From Haloglomus halophilum (lineage in GTDB: Archaea > Halobacteriota > Halobacteria > Halobacteriales > Haloarculaceae): DNA of 64,000 bases. The notes under the pieces were generated by a model, which was not told the origin of the DNA, made no database searches, and saw nothing but the letters and a program-made list of their open reading frames with translations. Both the position numbers and the translations under genes were made by a program. The stretch spans positions 682,001 to 746,000 of the forward strand of contig NZ_CP101166.1 of the NCBI RefSeq assembly GCF_024298885.1, in the 5' to 3' direction. Positions 59,204 to 64,000 of this stretch are shown here, one piece after another (position 1 is the stretch's first letter; every line of letters begins with the position of its first letter).

Positions 59204-61264
59204 ATGAGGGACGGAGCGAGGGGTCAGGACGGCGCATCGGGCGGCATCAGCAGGCGCGGCGTACTGCGGCGCGCGACCGCGGCCGCTGCGGCCACGACGG
59301 CGCTGGGGACCGGAGTAGCCGCGGGGGACCCCCAGACGCCACCGGACGGGCGCGTCCACGGCGACGACTTCGAGGAGACGGAGTGGGGCTACGTCAAGTC
59401 CGACTACGAGTCACCCACCGGCGAGGACCGTCCGGTCGTGGTGACTGCCGACGGCTACACGCAGGGGTCGCCGACCCACTACCTCCGGATGCGTGACGGC
59501 GCGCTGGTCGCGGTGACGGTGACGAAGGAGGACCACGTCTGGCGGGCGCCGCCCGGACTCCCCGACGAGTACGTCTGTGCCCACCTCAGCCTCCGCGGGA
59601 CGGGCTGTTCGGGTGGGACCTTCGACCTCTACAGTCAGACGCAGGCGCTCGACGGCTACGAGACGGTAGAGTGGCTGGCCGACCGTGAGTGGAGTCTCGA
59701 CCGCGTCGGGCTGTACGGCGGCTCGTACTCCGGGTTCACGGCCTTCTTCATCGCCGCGACGCAGCCGCCGTCGCTGGCCGCGGTGAGCGCGAACATGCTC
59801 ACGGCGGACCTCTACCGGGGCGTCGTCTTCCCCGGTGGCGTGCCGAACACGGTGTTCCCGAGTTTCTGGGCGCTCGGCCGGCGACCGTCCTCGGACTACC
59901 AGTCCGCGGCCGAGGGGGCTCAGGCACAGGACGAGATCTGCATGCAGAATATCACGACCCGCGGCCAGCACAACCCGACCCACGAGGAGGCCACGTGGTA
60001 CGCCCACCGGACCGACGACGCACTGTGGCGGTCGCGCTCGCTGATCACCTACGCCGAGAAGGTGGAGGTCCCGACCTACATCGCCAACGCCTGGCAGGAC
60101 GAGCAGACCGGGCCCCGAGGCGGCCCGGAACTGTTCGACGCCATCTCGCCGGCGCCCGCGTCGCCGCCGGGAGAGCCCGGTCCGACGCCGGGCGAGGACC
60201 ACCCGTCCGAGGGACGCGGTCCGCCGACGGCAGCGCAGCGCAATCTGGCAGCCCACGACGAGCCGAAGCTCCTGCGTGGCACCAACGGTGTGCACTCGAC
60301 GGCCTTCTCCGTCGCCGACGACGACGCCGCCCGCTGGTTCGAGTACTGGCTCCGCGGGAAGGAGACGGGCATCATGGACGAGTCACCGGTCGAGTTCCAC
60401 GTCAACCGTGGCACGGACTCCGAGGCGACGCTCGGCTTCGACGGGTATCCGGTCCCCGAGTCGGACTGGACGCGTTACTACCTCCGCGAGGGGGAGGCGC
60501 TCTCGACGACGGCGCCCGGTGACGAGGCTCCGGACCGCTACGTCACCGGGAGTCCGCGTCAGAGCTGGTTCTTCGAGGCCCCCGAGGCCGGGAGTCGGCC
60601 GGCGATGGCCGAGGGGCCGGACGTGCTGACCTACACCTCGGAGGCGGTCGAGGAGCCGCGGATCGTCGCCGGACCCATCACGGCCACCCTGTACATCGAG
60701 ACGACCGCGCCGGAGATGGACCTGTTCGTCCGCATCGCCGACCGGAACGCCGAGACGGGGCAGATAACCCCACTCCAGCGTGGCCTACTCCGGGCCAGCC
60801 ACCGCGAACTCGACGAGGACCGGACGCTGTACAACCACGCCGGTGACATCGTCCGGCCGTACCGGCCACACACGAACCCCGAGCCGGTGACGCCGGGCGA
60901 GGTGACCCGCTACGACGTGGAGGTGTTCCCGCTGGGGCACGTCCTCTACCCCGGCCACCGGCTCGTCGTCCGGGTCCACACGCCGCCGGCGACCGACGGC
61001 CTGTCGGGCTACGAGCCCTCGCGGGCGCCCGGCGTCAACACCGTCTATCACGACAGCGAACACCCTTCGAGCGTGCTGTTTCCGATGGTCGACTGGCCCG
61101 AGGACCAGCCGCTCCCCCCGGAACCGGCCTGTGGCGGACCCGATGGCTACCGCTGTCTGGACGGGTACGCCGACCCCGCAGGCACCGGGAGCGGCCTGCC
61201 GGACGCCCCCGCTGGCACGCTCGGCAGCGGCCCCACGGGCACGCTCGACGGCGCTGACCGGTAA
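59204..61264 (+). CDS. Tat-exported CocE/NonD family hydrolase 1
   Basis: A 686-residue serine hydrolase. The twin-arginine signal SRRGVLRRATAAAAATTALG precedes a VAAG cleavage region. The alpha/beta-hydrolase has the nucleophile elbow GGSYSGF, an R-G-T-G-C-S loop (LRGTGCSGG) and a late His in GTNGVHSTAF. A C-terminal jelly-roll (PAMAEGPDVLTYTSEAVEEP onward) is standard for X-Pro dipeptidyl-peptidase/CocE-type acylases. It probably acts at the cell surface on esters or peptides. An ACTTTACC box at about 59170 precedes the ATG by 30 bases. Confidence 0.87.
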   Translation: MRDGARGQDGASGGISRRGVLRRATAAAAATTALGTGVAAGDPQTPPDGRVHGDDFEETEWGYVKSDYESPTGEDRPVVVTADGYTQGSPTHYLRMRDGALVAVTVTKEDHVWRAPPGLPDEYVCAHLSLRGTGCSGGTFDLYSQTQALDGYETVEWLADREWSLDRVGLYGGSYSGFTAFFIAATQPPSLAAVSANMLTADLYRGVVFPGGVPNTVFPSFWALGRRPSSDYQSAAEGAQAQDEICMQNITTRGQHNPTHEEATWYAHRTDDALWRSRSLITYAEKVEVPTYIANAWQDEQTGPRGGPELFDAISPAPASPPGEPGPTPGEDHPSEGRGPPTAAQRNLAAHDEPKLLRGTNGVHSTAFSVADDDAARWFEYWLRGKETGIMDESPVEFHVNRGTDSEATLGFDGYPVPESDWTRYYLREGEALSTTAPGDEAPDRYVTGSPRQSWFFEAPEAGSRPAMAEGPDVLTYTSEAVEEPRIVAGPITATLYIETTAPEMDLFVRIADRNAETGQITPLQRGLLRASHRELDEDRTLYNHAGDIVRPYRPHTNPEPVTPGEVTRYDVEVFPLGHVLYPGHRLVVRVHTPPATDGLSGYEPSRAPGVNTVYHDSEHPSSVLFPMVDWPEDQPLPPEPACGGPDGYRCLDGYADPAGTGSGLPDAPAGTLGSGPTGTLDGADR

Positions 61265-61339
61265 TTCAGCCCGTTCGTGCCTTCAACGCCCCTGCATCGG
61301 CGGCAGCAGGCCGATACTGGAGTACCGGGACGGAGGGGC

Positions 61340-63004
61340 ATGCGACAGAACCGACGCGACTTCGTGAGGGGGCTCGGTGCGGCAGCGGGGGCCGTGACGC
61401 TGGGGTCGGTCCCGGCGAGCGCCGCGGCGCCACCCGAGGGAGGGTACGAGGTCCAGCGCGCGGACGTGACCGTCCGGTCGTTCGACGGGACACGCATCGA
61501 GACGACCATCTTCGAACCGAAGGCCGACGGGGAGTATCCGGCGGTCATGGCGACCCACGGCTGGGGCGGGAGCCGCGATCAGAACTTCGGGGAGGGAGAG
61601 GACTACGCCTCACGGGGGTACGTCCTGCTGACGTTCGACTCGCGCGGCTTCGGCGAGTCCGGCGGCAACGTCGGCGTCGACGGGCCGAAGGAGGTCCGCG
61701 ACGTGTCGGCACTCATCGACCACCTCGCGGACCACCCGAAGGTCCGGACCGAGGATCCGGACGGCGAGGACCCCGTCGTCGGGATGTTCGGCGGGTCGTA
61801 CGCGGGCGGCATCCAGCTCAACGCGGCCGCCCACGACGACCGGCTGGACGCGCTCGTCCCGGAGATCTGCTGGCACGACCTGAACTACGCGCTCCAGCCC
61901 AACGGCGTCGTCAAGACGGTGTGGGGGCTCGGGCTGTACGGCGTCGGCATCGGCGGCTCGCGCCAGCACGAGGCCGAATCCGGCGACGTGCGTGGCCTCC
62001 GGCAGGGACTGGACACGGCCGTCCACCGCGGCATCGCAGAGGGCCTCGCACTCAACGATTTCTCGCAGGGGACCGAGTCGTACTTCGCGGTCCGGTCGCC
62101 CGGCCACCAGCTGGAGGCCATCGCCGAGACGAGCGCGCCGGCGCTGTTCATCCAGGGGTGGACCGACCACCTGTTCGTCCCGAACCAGGCCATCTGGAAC
62201 TACGAGGGCCTCCGCGAACGCGGGCTGGAGACGAAGCTCCTGTTCTACAACGAGGGCCACGAGCAGATTCCCGTCGACGGCGAGTACACGCAGACGGTCG
62301 ACATCAGCGACGAGGCCCGGCGCGCCTGGCTCGACGTGCACCTGAAACGAGGGCGGGTGGCGGCGAAGGGCCGGAAGCGACTCCGGAGCCTCCTTCCCGA
62401 CGACGTGACCTACTACTCCGCACAGGACGAGGTCAACCGCTCGGCCGACGCCATCCCGCCGAGCGGGGCGACCACCCACTCGGTCCCGCTGGGCACCAGC
62501 GAGACGGTCCCCGGCGTGCAGGGCGAGAGCGTGGTCGCGAACGGGCCAGCCACATCGAACAGCTACGTCCTGAAGGACAGCTACGACGGGCCCGCCACGT
62601 CCGTGGACTTCGACATCCCGGCGACGGAACTGGGCGCGAGCGAGGACGGCGATCGCATCGAGGTGCTGGGCGCGCCGCACCTGGACCTGAACGTCCGGCC
62701 GCTCGGCGACGAGGCGTTCCTGTTCTTCAAGCCGTACCACATCCGCGCGGACGGCAGCGCGACCCACATCAACGACCTCGTGACGCCGCTGCGTGTCTCC
62801 GCGGGGCCACAGGGCGCCGGGCAGGTCCAGCAGGTGTCGCTGGAGCTGCTGGCGTTCCACCGCTACCTCGAACCGGGCGACAGCCTCCGGTACACGGTTG
62901 CGGGCGCGGACACGGGGTTCAACTTCTCGCGGCAGAGTGCCGGGGCGGCCGTCGGGCACGACTCCGTGCTGCGGGTGCCGACGCGGCCGGACCCCACGTC
63001 GTAG
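61340..63004 (+). CDS. Tat-exported CocE/NonD family hydrolase 2
   Basis: A 554-residue paralogue in class. The Tat signal is NRRDFVRGLGAAAGAVTLG with an ASAAA cleavage region. The hydrolase has THGWGGSRDQNF, DSRGFGESGG, the nucleophile elbow FGGSYAGG and His in NEGHEQIP. The C-terminal jelly-roll begins near residue 380. The ATG at 61340 starts the Tat signal. It lies 75 bases after the first hydrolase, so a bicistronic operon is likely. Confidence 0.86.
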   Translation: MRQNRRDFVRGLGAAAGAVTLGSVPASAAAPPEGGYEVQRADVTVRSFDGTRIETTIFEPKADGEYPAVMATHGWGGSRDQNFGEGEDYASRGYVLLTFDSRGFGESGGNVGVDGPKEVRDVSALIDHLADHPKVRTEDPDGEDPVVGMFGGSYAGGIQLNAAAHDDRLDALVPEICWHDLNYALQPNGVVKTVWGLGLYGVGIGGSRQHEAESGDVRGLRQGLDTAVHRGIAEGLALNDFSQGTESYFAVRSPGHQLEAIAETSAPALFIQGWTDHLFVPNQAIWNYEGLRERGLETKLLFYNEGHEQIPVDGEYTQTVDISDEARRAWLDVHLKRGRVAAKGRKRLRSLLPDDVTYYSAQDEVNRSADAIPPSGATTHSVPLGTSETVPGVQGESVVANGPATSNSYVLKDSYDGPATSVDFDIPATELGASEDGDRIEVLGAPHLDLNVRPLGDEAFLFFKPYHIRADGSATHINDLVTPLRVSAGPQGAGQVQQVSLELLAFHRYLEPGDSLRYTVAGADTGFNFSRQSAGAAVGHDSVLRVPTRPDPTS

Positions 63005-63040
63005 TGGAGAAACCGCCCGCCGCCGGGACGGATGACGCCC

Positions 63041-63065
63041 GTCAGACACGGTGTGGGTGTCTGAC
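63041..63065. promoter_or_regulatory. Perfect 9-bp inverted repeat before the smc operon
   Basis: GTCAGACAC (63041-63049) and GTGTCTGAC (63057-63065) flank a 7-base loop. It is 36 bases after the hydrolase stop and just upstream of TTTAAG (63071-63076), the probable TATA box for the gene at 63101. It can be read either as a terminator hairpin or an operator. GTGTGGGTGT occurs at 63051-63060 and again at 63091-63100. Confidence 0.5.
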
Positions 63066-63100
63066 GCAGGTTTAAGGGCCGGCAGGGACCGTGTGGGTGT

Positions 63101-63412
63101 ATGACCGGCAACCGGGTCGAGGAACTCGAGGCGAAAGTGCGCTCGCTGGAAGCGACCGTCGACGGCCTGACCGACGAACTCGTCGAATGCAAGGAGCGCA
63201 TCCAGCATCTGGAGGCCGAGGTCGAACCGGACCCCGCGACCAGCGATATCATGGCCCCGGAGCCGACCGGCACCCAGCCCAGCGCGGAGAACGGCCGCGA
63301 GGCCCCACAGGAGGAGGTCGAAGAGGCGGTCGAATCGGCCGACGACTCTAAAAGCGAGGCGGGCGAGGAGGCTGACGAGGACTCCGCGTCGGACGACATC
63401 ATCGTCGCCTGA
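63101..63412 (+). CDS. Coiled-coil protein upstream of smc (DUF7518-like)
   Basis: A 103-residue acidic protein. Residues 5-42 are a heptad coiled coil (RVEELEAKVRSLEATVDGLT, then DELVECKERIQHLEAEV). The rest is disordered Glu/Ser-rich sequence ending in DDIIVA. It is commonly found directly before smc in haloarchaea. Possibly an accessory of chromosome segregation, by context only. Confidence 0.7.
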   Translation: MTGNRVEELEAKVRSLEATVDGLTDELVECKERIQHLEAEVEPDPATSDIMAPEPTGTQPSAENGREAPQEEVEEAVESADDSKSEAGEEADEDSASDDIIVA

Positions 63413-63435
63413 ACGCGGGGCAACGAGCGCCCCAC

Positions 63436-64000
63436 ATGCACATCAAAGAGCTCGTACTGGACGACTTCAAGAGCTTCGGCCGGAAGACACGCATCCCGTT
63501 CTATCAGGACTTCACCACCATCAGCGGCCCGAACGGGTCGGGCAAGTCGAACATCATCGACGCCGTCCTGTTCGCCCTGGGACTCGCCCGGACCTCGGGC
63601 ATCCGCGCCGACAAGCTCACCGACCTGATATACAACCCCGGCCACGACGACGAGGCGAACGACTTCTCCGGCGAGCGCGAGGCCAGCGTGGAGGTCATCC
63701 TCGCCAACGAGGACCGGACCCTCGAACGCTCGCAGGTCGTCAGCGCCGCGGGCACCGAGGACGTCGGCGACGTGGAGGAGATCTCCATCCGCCGCCGCGT
63801 CAAGCAGACCGACGAGGACACCTACTACTCGTACTACTACCTCAACGGTCGCTCGGTGAACCTCTCGGACATCCGCGACCTGCTCGCGCAGGCCGGCGTC
63901 ACGCCCGAGGGCTACAACGTCGTGATGCAGGGCGACGTGACCGAGATCATCACGATGACCGCCGGGCGACGGCGGGAGATCATCGACGAGATCGCCGGCG
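63436..64000 (+). CDS. smc: Chromosome segregation protein SMC, N-terminal part (runs off window)
   Basis: The first 188 residues of SMC, the coiled-coil ATPase for chromosome organisation. MHIKELVLDDFKSFGRKTRI precedes Walker A SGPNGSGKSNIIDAVLFALG. RRRVKQTDEDTYYSYYYLNG and VTPEGYNVVMQGDVTEIITM follow as in archaeal SMC. The hinge and C-terminal ATPase lobe are outside the window. It starts 23 bases after the coiled-coil gene and is probably co-transcribed. Confidence 0.96.
   Translation, partial: MHIKELVLDDFKSFGRKTRIPFYQDFTTISGPNGSGKSNIIDAVLFALGLARTSGIRADKLTDLIYNPGHDDEANDFSGEREASVEVILANEDRTLERSQVVSAAGTEDVGDVEEISIRRRVKQTDEDTYYSYYYLNGRSVNLSDIRDLLAQAGVTPEGYNVVMQGDVTEIITMTAGRRREIIDEIAG

Overview
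The window is a high-GC chromosome segment from a haloarchaeon (class Halobacteria). The evidence is acidic proteomes throughout, mostly leaderless starts with a TATA-like box about 25 bases upstream, an archaeal TFB, archaeal-type cobalamin salvage, archaeosortase-free but Tat-rich export, Thi4/ThiR thiamine genes, archaemetzincin, an AglD-like glycosyltransferase, an F420H2:NADP reductase and a Zim-type CTAG methyltransferase. I cannot name the genus.

Layout. 1-7.5 kb: the 5' end of carA divergent from an Lrp regulator with a clear palindromic operator between them, a DUF7504-type protein, a type I IPP isomerase, a TPR protein/DUF424 pair, a 7TM histidine kinase and an enolase-superfamily enzyme. 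7.7-13.3 kb: a tightly overlapping cobamide salvage operon (HAD hydrolase-cbiB-cobS-cobY-cobD-cbiZ). 13.3-19 kb: a second DUF7504 protein, a degenerate receiver-like HalX protein, tRNA-Ser(CGA), small membrane proteins, an enoyl-CoA hydratase and a DUF151 (BFN) protein. 19.2-24.6 kb: an accessory-looking, lower-GC cluster with a DUF1450 protein, an FGly-type sulfatase, an HTH-10 regulator, an alkylsulfatase-type metallo-beta-lactamase and an APC permease, probably for organosulfate use. 24.7-32.5 kb: npdG, UPF0146/HAD, archaemetzincin, then an AT-rich insert carrying a TcmP/three-Cys radical SAM pair flanked by gene fragments and a perfect 20-bp palindrome, interspersed with three copies of a multi-hairpin repeat. 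32.6-44.9 kb: housekeeping genes including hisE, pdxT, a radical SAM-HhH enzyme, aglD-like, tfb, zim, aroD and a universal stress protein. 45-54 kb: archaeal DHQ synthase, an old yellow enzyme, a renalase-like flavoprotein, pth2 and a type IV pilus-like ATPase/membrane-platform pair. 53.9-64 kb: dcd, thiR, a methyltransferase, thi4, phosphopantothenate synthetase, a CBS-HEPN protein, two Tat-exported CocE/NonD hydrolases and the start of the smc operon.

The points most worth follow-up are the three-copy family of multi-hairpin elements abutting the 3' ends of minus-strand genes, the TcmP/radical SAM insert, the double-sulfatase cluster, the CBS-HEPN fusion, the pseudo-receiver HalX protein, and the HAD phosphatase candidate inside the cobamide operon. 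All functional statements come from reading sequence motifs; no database search was run.
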